Shown one piece after another: positions 7,717 to 16,895 of a DNA stretch of 64,000 nucleotides. Each line of letters begins with the position of its first letter. Position 1 is the stretch's first letter. The notes below the pieces were generated by a model, which worked only from the letters and a program-made list of their open reading frames with translations, did not search any database and was not told the origin of the DNA. The translations under genes were made by a program, and so were the position numbers. Origin of the DNA: Pseudonocardia sp. HH130630-07 (lineage in GTDB: Bacteria; Actinomycetota; Actinomycetes; Mycobacteriales; Pseudonocardiaceae). The DNA lies in assembly GCF_001698125.1 (NCBI RefSeq), contig NZ_CP013854.1, positions 2,232,001 through 2,296,000 of the forward strand, written 5' to 3'.

Positions 7717-8337
7717 GTGACGGGTGCGTTCCGACCGGTCGACCGCGACGCGCTCGCCGCGCACCTGGCGGACCGGGCCGCGACGACCACCGGCCGGCTG
7801 CGGCTGATCGTCGACGGTCCGCCGCCCGCCGCGCCGGTGGAACTGGGCCGGGCGGTCGCCGCCCGGTTGCGCGCCGGGGGCCGCGACGCCATCGCCGTCG
7901 ACGACTTCCTCCGGCCGGCGTCCGTCCGGCTGGAGCTCGGCCGCACCGACCCGGACATGTTCCTGGACGGGTGGCTGGACGAACCCGCGCTGCGCCGCGA
8001 GGTGCTCGACCCGATGGGCCCGGACGGGTCGGGGGCGGTCCTGCCCCGGCTGCGCGACACCCGGCGCGACCGTGCGTTCCGCGACGAACCGGTACCGCTG
8101 GGCGCAACCGGCGTGGTCGTGCTGACCGGGGGACGGCTGCTGGGGCGCGGCCTGCCGGCCGAGCTGACGGTGCACCTGCGGATGACCCGCGGGGCACTGG
8201 GACGGCGGCTCGACCCGGACCTGGCCTGGACGGCACCGGCCTGGGCCCGCTACGAGACGGAGGGCGATCCGGGTGCCTACGCCGAGGTGCTGGTCATGAG
8301 TGACCACCCGGATCGGCCCGCGCTGCGTGACCAGTAG
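7717..8337 (+). CDS. Uridine-kinase-like protein with degenerate P-loop
   Basis: A 206-residue protein with the layout of actinobacterial uridine-kinase/P-loop kinase homologues: a LIVDGPPPAAPVELG strand-loop near residue 28, AIAVDDFLRPAS near residue 60 and a substrate-like DMFLDGWLDEPALRREVLDP segment. The Walker A lysine and Ser/Thr are absent where GxxxxGK[ST] is expected, so ATP binding by the normal mode is doubtful. GTG 7717 follows GAGGAGGACGA. It is divergent from the IclR operon. It may be a pseudokinase or a kinase with altered nucleotide binding. Confidence 0.65.
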   Translation: MTGAFRPVDRDALAAHLADRAATTTGRLRLIVDGPPPAAPVELGRAVAARLRAGGRDAIAVDDFLRPASVRLELGRTDPDMFLDGWLDEPALRREVLDPMGPDGSGAVLPRLRDTRRDRAFRDEPVPLGATGVVVLTGGRLLGRGLPAELTVHLRMTRGALGRRLDPDLAWTAPAWARYETEGDPGAYAEVLVMSDHPDRPALRDQ

Positions 8338-8456
8338 ATCGACCGAGCGTGACGACAAGAGCGGTCCACACCGGATCGAGTGACATGCACTACCGATCGC
8401 GCGATGGCGATGGTGACCCCGGGACGGAAGAATGATCACCGGGAGGTGAGGAGTTG

Positions 8457-8542
8457 TGGTGGGCGAGGAGGGAGTTGAACCCTCACGTCCTTTCGGACAC
8501 ACGGACCTGAACCGTGCGCGTCTGCCATTCCGCCACTCGCCC
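8457..8542 (-). tRNA. tRNA-Leu (anticodon CAG)
   Basis: On the minus strand the acceptor GGGCGAG pairs with CTCGCCC and is followed by ACCA, so the CCA end is encoded. The anticodon stem ACGG/CCGT encloses loop TTCAGGT with anticodon CAG. A long variable arm (GTGTCCGAAAGGACGT) marks a type II leucine tRNA. Its place beside fhaA matches the tRNA-Leu at the mycobacterial fhaA locus. Confidence 0.95.
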
Positions 8543-8780
8543 GAGCGACGTGGAAGAAGTTAGCACCCGCCGCAGAACCCGTTCACAGGGGGCCCCCGGT
8601 GATCGGGAGACGACGTGGGGTGCGCGCAGCGCGGGCGCACGGGTACATCGGAAGGGGGCGCCGTGAGCACCGGATCGAGGCTGCTCCGGCCGTTCGGTCG
8701 GGCGCCGCCGACACCGCGGGTTAGCACAGATACCATCGGCGGGACATCATCGACACGCCGATACGGACGGAGGAGATCAT

Positions 8781-10109
8781 TTGGGCCGCGTGGATCGCTT
8801 CGAGCGCCGACTTCAGGGGTTCGTGGGCGACGCCTTCGCGCGGGTCTTCGGAGGCAGTGTCGTCCCACAGGAAGTCGCACAGGCACTGCTGAGGGAAGCC
8901 GAGGACAACATCGAGCAGCTCGCCGGAGGTCGCCTGCTGGCGCCCAACCGGTACACCGTGTTGCTCAGTCCCAGTGATCTCGACCGGATGGCGGGCGACG
9001 AGGACGGGGTCGTCAGATCCCTGTCGTCGCACGTGGCCAAGGAACTCACCGACCAGGGCTGGGACACCTATGGTGAGGTCGTAGTCTTCCTAGAGCGCTC
9101 CGAGGCGCTGCACACGGGACAGTTCCGCACCCGCTCCGCTGTCGACCCCGATGCTTCCCGTCGGGCCGCCACCAGAGCACGCACCGCAGGAGAAGCACCC
9201 ATGAGCCAGCAACCGGGCCACCCCGAGGAGAACGGGCAGTACGGATACGACCGGGGCGCCCCCGGCGGGTACGGCCAGCAGACCTACGCGCCCCCGGGGT
9301 ACGACCACGAGCAGGGCCAGCAGGGCTACGGCCAGCAGCAGGGCGGGTACGACCAGTACGGCCAGCCCCAGGGCTACGGCCAGCCCCAGGGCGGGTACGA
9401 CCAGCAGCAGGGCGGCTACGACCAGTACGGCCAGCAGCAGGGCTACCAGCAGCAGCAGGGCTACGCCGACCCGAACCAGGGTTACGGCGGCTACGGCCAG
9501 CAGCAGCAGGGTTACCAGCAGCAGGGCTACGACCAGGGCGGCTACGACGGCTACGGCCAGCAGCAGGGCTACGGCCAGCAGCAGGGCTACGGCCAGCAGC
9601 AGGGCTACGGCCAGCAGCAGGGCTACGGCCAGCCCCAGGGCTACCAGCAGGGCTACGGGCAGCCGCAGCAGGGTTACGGCCAGCCCCAGGGCGGCTACGA
9701 CCAGTACGGCCAGCCGCAGGGCTACGGCCAGCCGCAGCAGGGCTACGACCAGGGCGGCTACGACCAGGGCTACGACGGCCAGGGTTACGGCGGCCAGGGT
9801 GGCTGGGGCGCACCGGCGCAGCTGACCGCGATGCTGATCCTGGACGACGGGTCGAACCGCAACTACCAGCTCGCCGAGGGCACCCACGTGATCGGGCGCG
9901 GCCAGGACTCCAACTTCCGGCTGCCGGACACCGGGGTCTCCCGCCGGCACCTGGAGGTCACCTGGGACGGCCAGGTCGCGACCCTGAACGACCTGGGGTC
10001 GACCAACGGCAGCACGGTGAACAACTCGCCGGTCCAGTCCTGCCAGCTGACCGACGGCGACGTGATCCGCGTGGGTCACTCCAGCCTGGTCTTCCGGACC
10101 CAGGGCTGA
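8781..10109 (+). CDS. fhaA: FhaA, FHA-domain regulator of cell-wall synthesis
   Basis: A 442-residue protein starting at TTG 8781 behind GGAGGAGAT. Residues 1-120 form the DUF3662 domain ([17 protein letters not shown]). Residues about 150-345 are a low-complexity Gly/Tyr/Gln linker of [10 protein letters not shown] and GYGQPQ units. Residues 355-435 are an FHA domain with [19 protein letters not shown] and LGSTNGST. The FHA domain binds phosphothreonine, in mycobacteria on the MviN pseudokinase domain phosphorylated by PknB. It is first in the operon ending in crgA. The linker is longer and more Q/Y-rich than in mycobacteria, and its DNA (9300-9790) is a degenerate tandem repeat. Confidence 0.95.
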   Translation: MGRVDRFERRLQGFVGDAFARVFGGSVVPQEVAQALLREAEDNIEQLAGGRLLAPNRYTVLLSPSDLDRMAGDEDGVVRSLSSHVAKELTDQGWDTYGEVVVFLERSEALHTGQFRTRSAVDPDASRRAATRARTAGEAPMSQQPGHPEENGQYGYDRGAPGGYGQQTYAPPGYDHEQGQQGYGQQQGGYDQYGQPQGYGQPQGGYDQQQGGYDQYGQQQGYQQQQGYADPNQGYGGYGQQQQGYQQQGYDQGGYDGYGQQQGYGQQQGYGQQQGYGQQQGYGQPQGYQQGYGQPQQGYGQPQGGYDQYGQPQGYGQPQQGYDQGGYDQGYDGQGYGGQGGWGAPAQLTAMLILDDGSNRNYQLAEGTHVIGRGQDSNFRLPDTGVSRRHLEVTWDGQVATLNDLGSTNGSTVNNSPVQSCQLTDGDVIRVGHSSLVFRTQG

Positions 10110-10220
10110 CCGGGTCCACCGGGACCCGTCAGACTGGGTCGGTCAGATGACGGACCGCCTGCCCGCGACGACATCGGGTGGGTGGTCCGTGCGAGTACAC
10201 GAGAAGGGCGAGCGGGCCAC

Positions 10221-10691
10221 GTGCCGGAACTGGTGCTGCAGCTGACCAGGGGTGGGTTCCTCGCCCTGCTCTGGCTGTTCGTCCTGCTCGCGCTGCAGGT
10301 GGTGCGCTCCGACCTGTACACGGCGTCCGGGCTGAAGGCCGCCGTGCCCGGTCGCGGCGGCAGCCGGGCCCCCCGAGCACGCGGTGGCGGCCGCGGCAAG
10401 ACCGCCCGCCAGCTGCTGGTGACCCAGGGCCCGCTGGCCGGGAGCCGGATCACGTTGGACTCCCGGCCGATCCTGATCGGCCGGGCCGACGACTCCACGC
10501 TCAAGCTCGACGACGACTACGCCTCGACCCGCCACGCCCGCATCTCCCAGCAGGGAGACGACTGGTACGTCGAGGATCTCGGGTCGACGAACGGCACCTA
10601 TCTGGAACGTAATAAGGTCACCGGGCCCACCCGGGTCCCCCTGGGGACACCGGTCCGTATCGGCAAGACGGTGATCGAGCTGCGATCGTGA
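10221..10691 (+). CDS. fhaB: FhaB (FipA-type), membrane-anchored FHA-domain protein
   Basis: A 156-residue protein. An N-terminal transmembrane helix (FLALLWLFVLLALQVV, residues 12-28) is followed by a basic linker and a C-terminal FHA domain (LIGRADDSTLKLDDDYASTR with RHARIS, then DLGSTNGTYL). GTG 10221 gives the standard family length; in-frame codons upstream add a non-conserved leader. FhaB binds phosphothreonine and links Ser/Thr kinase signalling to division and cell-wall proteins. It lies between fhaA and the phosphatase gene, as in mycobacteria. Confidence 0.93.
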   Translation: MPELVLQLTRGGFLALLWLFVLLALQVVRSDLYTASGLKAAVPGRGGSRAPRARGGGRGKTARQLLVTQGPLAGSRITLDSRPILIGRADDSTLKLDDDYASTRHARISQQGDDWYVEDLGSTNGTYLERNKVTGPTRVPLGTPVRIGKTVIELRS

Positions 10692-10811
10692 CGGGTTCGA
10701 CAGGATGACGAACACGCCGCGACCGACCGCTCACCCGGTGCCGCGGCCGCTCGGCGGGTCCCGCGGCACGGGATCGCCCCGACGTGCCCCGACCGAAGCC
10801 GGAGCCGCCCC

Positions 10812-12158
10812 GTGACACTGGTGCTGCGCTACTCGGCCCGTAGTGACCGCGGCCTCGTCCGGCAGAACAACCAGGACGCCGTCTACGCGGGCCCCCGTCT
10901 GCTGGCGCTGGCCGACGGGATGGGCGGTCACGCCGCGGGCGAGGTCGCCTCGTCCCTGGTCATCTCCGCGCTGGCCCCGCTCGACGACGACGTGCCCGGC
11001 GACGACCTGCTCGCCGAGCTCCGCGACGCGACCCACGAGGGCAACGACGCGATCTCCCGGCACGTCGCCGACGCCCCCGACCTCGAAGGCATGGGGACGA
11101 CGCTGACGGCGATCCTGTTCGCCGGTTCCCGGCTGGGCATGGTGCACGTCGGCGACTCCCGCTGCTACCTGCTCCGGGGCGGCGAGTTCGCCCAGATCAC
11201 GAAGGACGACACGTTCGTCCAGTCGCTGATCGACGAGGGGCGGATCACCGAGGAGGAGTCGCACACCCACCCCCAGCGTTCGCTGCTGCTGCGGGCCATC
11301 ACCGGTCAGGACGTCGACCCCTCGCTGTCCATCCGCGAGGCCCGCGCCGGCGACCGCTTCCTGCTGTGCTCGGACGGCCTGTCCGGTCCGGTCAGCGACG
11401 AGACGCTGCACCAGACGCTGGAGGACTACCTCGATCCCCGCGAGTGCGCCGACCGCATGATCGAGCTGGCGCTGCGCGGCGGCGGGCCGGACAACATCAC
11501 CTGCATCGTCGCCGACGTCGTGGACGTCGCCTACGCCGACGACGCGCCGATCATCGGCGGCTCGGCGGGCCGCAGCCCGCGCGCCGGGGACGGCGACTAC
11601 CACCGCGACGAGCGGGTCCCGCACACCTCCGCCCAGCGGGCCGCGGCCACCACCCTGCCCCGCACCGAGCCCGTCCGGCTGGAACCGGCCCGGCCCGAGC
11701 CCGCCGGCCGGCGGCGCGGGCTGCGCTCGGTGCTCGCCCTGCTCGGCGTGCTGGTGGTGCTGGCGGCCGGCGTGCTCGTGGCGCGCGCACTCGTCCTGCA
11801 GCAGTACTACGTGGGCGTGGCCCAGGAGCAGGTCGCGATCTACCAGGGGGTGCGCGGCAACGTGCTCGGCATCCCGCTGCAACGGGTCACCGAGCGCTCC
11901 GACATCGGCCTCGACGACCTGCCGCAGACGGTGCGGACGCAGCTCACCGGCGGGATCGTGTCCGACGACGGCGAGGCCGGCGCCCGCGGCACCCTGGACC
12001 GGCTCCGCGAGCAGATGCTGCCGCTGTGCTCGACGCTGAACCCGCCGGCCCCGCCGGTCGTCGCACCGCCCGCCGTTCCCGGTGGCCCGCCGGTGACGAC
12101 CACCCCGCTGCCGACCGTGACCCCGGAGCCGGGCCGGAACTGCCGGCTCGACGGCTGA
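10812..12158 (+). CDS. pstP: PstP, PP2C-family Ser/Thr phosphatase
   Basis: A 448-residue membrane phosphatase. Residues 1-235 are the PP2C catalytic domain with metal-binding motifs RSDRGLVRQNNQDA, ALADGMGGHAAGE, MGTTL, VHVGDSRCYLL, LCSDGLSG and GGPDNIT. A linker leads to a transmembrane helix (LALLGVLVVLAAGVLVARAL near residue 310) and an extracytoplasmic tail. It reverses phosphorylation by PknA/PknB and acts on FHA partners. GTG 10812; the stop overlaps the rodA ATG (ATGATGG region), implying translational coupling. Confidence 0.96.
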   Translation: MTLVLRYSARSDRGLVRQNNQDAVYAGPRLLALADGMGGHAAGEVASSLVISALAPLDDDVPGDDLLAELRDATHEGNDAISRHVADAPDLEGMGTTLTAILFAGSRLGMVHVGDSRCYLLRGGEFAQITKDDTFVQSLIDEGRITEEESHTHPQRSLLLRAITGQDVDPSLSIREARAGDRFLLCSDGLSGPVSDETLHQTLEDYLDPRECADRMIELALRGGGPDNITCIVADVVDVAYADDAPIIGGSAGRSPRAGDGDYHRDERVPHTSAQRAAATTLPRTEPVRLEPARPEPAGRRRGLRSVLALLGVLVVLAAGVLVARALVLQQYYVGVAQEQVAIYQGVRGNVLGIPLQRVTERSDIGLDDLPQTVRTQLTGGIVSDDGEAGARGTLDRLREQMLPLCSTLNPPAPPVVAPPAVPGGPPVTTTPLPTVTPEPGRNCRLDG

Positions 12159-13627
12159 TGGCCGCGGTCAACGGCCCCGACACGCCGACGACGCACTCCG
12201 GCCGGGGCATCGAGCTGCTCATGCTCGGCCTGGCCGCCGTCCTCACGACCGGCGCGCTGGTGCTGGTCGAGGCCAACCAGGAGCAGTCGCTCACCACGGA
12301 CCTGCTGTTCGTCGGACTGGCCTACCTGGTGTTGTTCGCCGCCGCGCACGTCGCGGTGCGGTGGCTGGCGCCCTACGCCGACCCGCTGATCCTCCCGTCG
12401 GTGGCGCTGCTCAACGGCATCGGCCTGGTGATGATCCACCGGCTCGACCTGGCCAGGGCCGCGCGCGCCGAGCTGCTCGGCCGGGAGATCCCGAGCGGGC
12501 TGATCTCGGCGCAGATCACCTGGACCGTGGCCGGGCTGGCGTTGTTCGCCCTGGTGCTGTTCTTCCTGCGCGACCACCGGACGCTGGCCCGCTACGGCTA
12601 CACGGCCGGTTTCGTCGGCCTCGTGCTGCTGGCGCTGCCCGCGGCGCTGCCGTCGTCGATCTCCGAGGTCAACGGCGCGAAGCTGTGGATCCGGATCCCC
12701 GGTGGCCCGGGCATCCAGCCCGGCGAGTTCGCGAAGATCCTGCTGATCATCTTCTTCGCCGCCTACCTGGTCCAGAAGCGCGACCTGCTGTCCACCGCGG
12801 GCCGCCGGTTCCTCGGCATGGAGCTCCCGCGGGCCCGGGACCTGGCGCCGCTGCTCGCCGCGTGGGGCCTGTCGATCGGCATCATGGTCTTCTCCCGCGA
12901 CCTCGGCAGCTCGCTGCTGATCTTCGGCCTGGTGCTGGTGCTGCTCTACACCGCGACCGAGCGGATCTCCTGGATGGTCATCGGGCTCACGGCGTTCGCC
13001 GCCGGGGCCTCGGTGGCCTACCAGCTGTTCGCCCACGTCCGGGTGCGGGTGCAGATCTGGCTGGACCCGTTCGAGGACTACGAGGGCGGCGGCTTCCAGC
13101 TCGCCCAGGCCCTGTTCGGGCTCGGCACCGGCGGCGTCGGCGGCACCGGGCTCGGGGCCGGGCGGCCCGATCTCGTCCCGTTCGCCGAGTCCGACTTCAT
13201 CTTCTCCTCGCTCGGCGAGGAGCTCGGCCTGATCGGCCTGGCCGCGATCCTGGTCGTCTACCTGGTCCTGATCACCCGCGGCCTGCGCTCGGCGCTCGCC
13301 GTGCGGGACTCCTACGGCAAGCTGCTCGCGACCGGTCTGGCGTTCTCGGTGGCGCTGCAGATCTTCGTGGTCATCGGCGGGGTGACCAAGCTGATCCCGC
13401 TGACCGGTCTGACCCTGCCGTTCCTGTCCTACGGTGGGTCCTCGCTGCTGGCGAACTACGCGCTGGTCGCCATCCTGCTGCGGATCTCGCACGTGGCCAG
13501 GGCGCCGTTGCCCAAGCGGCCGCCGCAGCAACGCGCGCCGATCGCCGAGGCCAGCACCGAGCTCGTCCAGCGCCCGCGCGGGGGGACCACCCCGACGCCC
13601 GCCACCCCGGAGAGGAGTGACCAGTGA
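12158..13627 (+). CDS. rodA: RodA/FtsW-family SEDS peptidoglycan glycosyltransferase
   Basis: A 489-residue polytopic protein with about 10-12 membrane helices. SEDS signatures are WIRIPGGPGIQPGEFAKI near residue 180 and TLPFLSYGGSSLLANYALVA near residue 425, plus DLGSSLLIFGL for the catalytic-region aspartate. SEDS proteins polymerise lipid II; the partner class B PBP is encoded next. ATG 12158 overlaps pstP, and the stop overlaps pbpA (GTGA). Placement identifies it as the rodA of the mycobacterial pknB locus rather than ftsW. Confidence 0.95.
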   Translation: MAAVNGPDTPTTHSGRGIELLMLGLAAVLTTGALVLVEANQEQSLTTDLLFVGLAYLVLFAAAHVAVRWLAPYADPLILPSVALLNGIGLVMIHRLDLARAARAELLGREIPSGLISAQITWTVAGLALFALVLFFLRDHRTLARYGYTAGFVGLVLLALPAALPSSISEVNGAKLWIRIPGGPGIQPGEFAKILLIIFFAAYLVQKRDLLSTAGRRFLGMELPRARDLAPLLAAWGLSIGIMVFSRDLGSSLLIFGLVLVLLYTATERISWMVIGLTAFAAGASVAYQLFAHVRVRVQIWLDPFEDYEGGGFQLAQALFGLGTGGVGGTGLGAGRPDLVPFAESDFIFSSLGEELGLIGLAAILVVYLVLITRGLRSALAVRDSYGKLLATGLAFSVALQIFVVIGGVTKLIPLTGLTLPFLSYGGSSLLANYALVAILLRISHVARAPLPKRPPQQRAPIAEASTELVQRPRGGTTPTPATPERSDQ

Positions 13628-15093
13628 ACCGCCCCGTCCGCCGTGTCGCCCTCGCCGTGATGGTCATGATCGTCGCGCTGCTGGCCAACATCACCTACGT
13701 GCAGGTCGTCATGGCCGGGCAGTACCGCGACGACTCCCGCAACCAGCGGTCGCAGATCGACGAGTACTCCCGCCAGCGCGGCCAGATCACCGCGGGCGGG
13801 CAGGTACTGGCGCAGAGCGTCGACACCGACGGCCGGCTGCGGTACGCCCGCCAGTACCCGGAGGGCCCCGCCTTCGCACCGATCACCGGGTTCCTCTCCA
13901 CCGTCTACGGCAAGGGTGCGCTGGAGCGCGCCTCCGACGAGGTGCTCAACGGCACCGACGACCAGCTGTTCGTCCGCCGCCTGTCGGACCTGATCACCGG
14001 CCGGGACCCGGCCGGCGGCAACGTCGTCACCACGATCGACCCGGACGTCCAGCGGGTCGCCTACGACGGCCTGCAGTCCCGCGGCTACACCGGTGCGGTC
14101 GTCGCCCTGGAGCCGCAGACCGGGGCCATCCTGGCGATGGCGTCGACGCCGTCCTACGACCCGAACCGGCTCGCCGCACCGGACGCCGAGGAGCAGCAGG
14201 CGGCCTGGAACGAGTACGACGACGCGTCGCCGAGCCCGCTCACGAACCGCGCGATCAGCGAGATCGAGCCGCCCGGGTCCACCTTCAAGCTGGTCACCAC
14301 CGCCGCGGCGCTGCAGAACGGCTACACCCCGGACAGCCAGCTCACCGCGGCCCGCAACATCCAGCTCGCCGACTCCACGACGACCCTGGAGAACTACAAC
14401 GGCTCCGCGTGCGGCGGCGGCGCCACCGCGTCCCTGCGCGACGCGCTCGCCCGCTCCTGCAACACCGCGTTCGCCCAGCTCGGCCAGGAGCTCGGCGCGG
14501 ACAAGCTGCGCGCCCAGGCCGAGGCGTTCGGGATCGGCCGGTCGGACCTGGAGATCCCGATGACGGTGACGGCCTCGCAGGTCGGCCCGATGTCGGACAC
14601 GCCGTCCGCGCAGCAGTCGGCGATCGGCCAGCGCGACGTCCGGCTGACCCCGATGCAGCTGGCGATGATCGGTGGCTCGATCGCGAACGGCGGCCAGACG
14701 ATGGCCCCGCACATGATCAAGGAGATCCAGGACGCGACGCTCGACGTCGTCGACGTCACCGAGCCGGACCGGCTGGCCCGCTCGATGCCGACCGACGTCG
14801 CCGGGACGCTCACCGACCTGATGATCGGGTCCGAGGACCGGACCCAGGGCGGCGGCAAGATCACCGGCGTGCAGATCGCGTCCAAGACCGGCACCGCCGA
14901 GCACGGCACCGACCCGAAGAACACCCCGCCGCACGCCTGGTACGTGGCGTTCGCACCGGTGGAGAACCCGAGGGTCGCGGTCGCGGTGCTGGTGGAGAAC
15001 GGCGGTGACCGCGGGGCCGAGGCCACCGGTGGCTCCGTCGCCGCACCCATCGGCCGGGCCGTCATCGCCGAGACCCTGCGGGACGCCCCGTGA
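13624..15093 (+). CDS. pbpA: PbpA, class B penicillin-binding protein (transpeptidase)
   Basis: A 489-residue protein with an N-terminal anchor ([20 protein letters not shown]). The transpeptidase domain carries all three motifs: the nucleophile box GSTFK near residue 220, SCN near residue 279 (ARSCNTAF) and KTGT near residue 422 ([10 protein letters not shown]). It cross-links peptidoglycan outside the membrane with RodA. GTG 13624 overlaps the rodA stop. All catalytic residues are present and the length is normal. Confidence 0.96.
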   Translation: MNRPVRRVALAVMVMIVALLANITYVQVVMAGQYRDDSRNQRSQIDEYSRQRGQITAGGQVLAQSVDTDGRLRYARQYPEGPAFAPITGFLSTVYGKGALERASDEVLNGTDDQLFVRRLSDLITGRDPAGGNVVTTIDPDVQRVAYDGLQSRGYTGAVVALEPQTGAILAMASTPSYDPNRLAAPDAEEQQAAWNEYDDASPSPLTNRAISEIEPPGSTFKLVTTAAALQNGYTPDSQLTAARNIQLADSTTTLENYNGSACGGGATASLRDALARSCNTAFAQLGQELGADKLRAQAEAFGIGRSDLEIPMTVTASQVGPMSDTPSAQQSAIGQRDVRLTPMQLAMIGGSIANGGQTMAPHMIKEIQDATLDVVDVTEPDRLARSMPTDVAGTLTDLMIGSEDRTQGGGKITGVQIASKTGTAEHGTDPKNTPPHAWYVAFAPVENPRVAVAVLVENGGDRGAEATGGSVAAPIGRAVIAETLRDAP

Positions 15094-15178
15094 TCCCCGG
15101 CGACACGGCGGTCCCCGGCGCCACGGCGCACCCGGTACATCCGGTGCACCCGGCCCGGCGCAGGCCCCCGGCGGCACC

Positions 15179-16792
15179 GTGAGCGCGCTGGCGGCCGGAC
15201 AGCTGATCTCCGATCGGTACCAGCTGGACCGGCGGATCGCGGTCGGCGGGATGGGCGAGGTCTGGGAGGCCTCGGACACCCGGCTCGGCCGCAGCGTCGC
15301 GGTGAAGGTCCTCAAGGCCGACCTCTCCGACGATCCCGAGTTCCTGCACCGGTTCCGGATCGAGGCCCGCACGGTCGCCTCGCTGGACCACTCCGGCATC
15401 GCCTCGGTGCACGACTACGGCGAGGACGACGGCGTCGCCGGCACCGGCACCGGCCGGACCGCCTACCTGGTGATGGAGCTGGTCCGTGGCGAGCCGCTGT
15501 CGTCCCGGATCGGGCGCGGCCCGATCCCGTCGGACGAGGCGCTGGACATCATCGAGCAGGCCGCCCGGGCGCTGCAGGCCGCGCACGAGCGCGGGTTCGT
15601 GCACCGCGACGTGAAGCCGGGAAACATCCTGCTGCGCACCGACGGTGTCGTGAAGCTGACCGACTTCGGCATCGCGAAGGCGGCCGACGCCGTCCCGGTG
15701 ACCCGGTCCGGGATGGTGATGGGCACCGCGCACTACATCGCACCCGAGCAGGCGTCCGGCGAGGAGGCCGGGCCGTCCGGCGACGTGTACTCGCTCGGCA
15801 TCGTCGGCTACGAGTGCCTCGCCGGGGTCCGCCCGTTCCGCGCCGAGAGCGCGGTCGCGGTGGCGATGATGCAGGTCCGCGACGAGCCGCCCCCGCTGCC
15901 GTCGGAGCTGCCGGAGCGGGTCCGCGAGCTGATCTCCGCCGTGCTCGTCAAGGAGCCGGACCAGCGCTACACCGACGGCGGCGAGTTCGCCGAGGCGGTC
16001 GCGGCCGTGCGGCGCGGGCACCGGCCACCGCCGCCCGGCATCCCGGCCCCGGTGGGCGACGCCCCCGGCTTCCGCCCGGAGGACGACCCGTCCGACGGCC
16101 CGCACCGGCACCGCACCGGCGACGGCCGTACCGGCGGCGACGGCAGTGGGCTCCCAGACGTCCCCGGGCCGGCCGATCCGCCCGTCCGCTCCCCGCGGCA
16201 CGGCGTGCACACCGGCGAGGGCCCCGGCGCCCGGCCGGTGACCGGCCCCGGCACCCGTCCGGCCACCGGACCCGGTTCGCGGCCGGCCACCGGCGAGCAC
16301 GGCGTCCGGCCGGGCCCACCGGGACCCGGCATGCCGCCCGCACGCCCCCTGTCCGGTCCGCTCCCGGTCCCGCCGCCCGGCGTGCTCGGCCGGCCCCCCG
16401 GACCCGACGGACGGCGCCCCGACGGCCGCCCCGGCCAGCCCCCGCCCGGTCCGCCGCCCCGGCACGGAGCGGTCGGGCGGCGTCCGTCGCGGCCGCCGCT
16501 GCGCAACCGGGCCGGCACCGACCAGCCGCACCCGTCCGGTCCGCTGGACCTCACCCCGAAGCGCTCCGGCCGGGCGAAGGCCTGGCTGGCGGTGCTGTTC
16601 GTGCTGCTGAGCATCGCGGCCGTGCTGCTCGCGGTGATGATCATCCGCGAGGTGTCGCCGGGTGGTTCCCGGATCGGATCACTGGGCACCGGCGACACCG
16701 GTACCGTTGTGGTCGCCGCCGGGCGGTCGACGGTCGATCCGCCGCGCCCCGCCCTCGTACCGCCCCGCGGATCACCGGAGACCTTCCGGTGA
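15179..16792 (+). CDS. pknA: PknA, transmembrane Ser/Thr protein kinase
   Basis: A 537-residue Hanks-type kinase. GTG 15179 gives [20 protein letters not shown], the family start; in-frame codons further up overlap pbpA and are discounted. Residues 11-275 are the kinase domain: GGMGEVWEA loop, VAVKVLKAD lysine, [10 protein letters not shown] catalytic loop, DFGIAKA and [10 protein letters not shown] long Pro/Gly/Arg linker (about 285-455) leads to one transmembrane helix ([20 protein letters not shown] near residue 465) and a short external tail without PASTA domains. It works with PknB in growth and morphology control. Confidence 0.95.
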   Translation: MSALAAGQLISDRYQLDRRIAVGGMGEVWEASDTRLGRSVAVKVLKADLSDDPEFLHRFRIEARTVASLDHSGIASVHDYGEDDGVAGTGTGRTAYLVMELVRGEPLSSRIGRGPIPSDEALDIIEQAARALQAAHERGFVHRDVKPGNILLRTDGVVKLTDFGIAKAADAVPVTRSGMVMGTAHYIAPEQASGEEAGPSGDVYSLGIVGYECLAGVRPFRAESAVAVAMMQVRDEPPPLPSELPERVRELISAVLVKEPDQRYTDGGEFAEAVAAVRRGHRPPPPGIPAPVGDAPGFRPEDDPSDGPHRHRTGDGRTGGDGSGLPDVPGPADPPVRSPRHGVHTGEGPGARPVTGPGTRPATGPGSRPATGEHGVRPGPPGPGMPPARPLSGPLPVPPPGVLGRPPGPDGRRPDGRPGQPPPGPPPRHGAVGRRPSRPPLRNRAGTDQPHPSGPLDLTPKRSGRAKAWLAVLFVLLSIAAVLLAVMIIREVSPGGSRIGSLGTGDTGTVVVAAGRSTVDPPRPALVPPRGSPETFR

Positions 16793-16895
16793 TCCCACAG
16801 AACCGGCGGCCCGGCGCACGCGCCCGCCGTCCGGGAGTGATCACGAACGCCGACCGGCATGATGAGTACGCCTCCGACCCCGGGAACCTGAACCG

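Noticed and set aside
4918..8502. A 1,194-residue minus-strand open frame combining crotonase and MetE-like sequence
   Set aside because: It is produced by the one-base frameshift in the crotonase and by stop-poor GC-rich DNA; each part has its own start, and the crotonase C-terminus is in another frame.
9300..9790. Short tandem repeats in fhaA as a CRISPR or non-coding satellite
   Set aside because: They are in-frame GYGQ codons inside a gene with conserved domains at both ends.
15005..15178. N-terminal extension of PknA
   Set aside because: The added residues overlap pbpA in another frame and are low-complexity; [15 protein letters not shown] is the expected kinase start.
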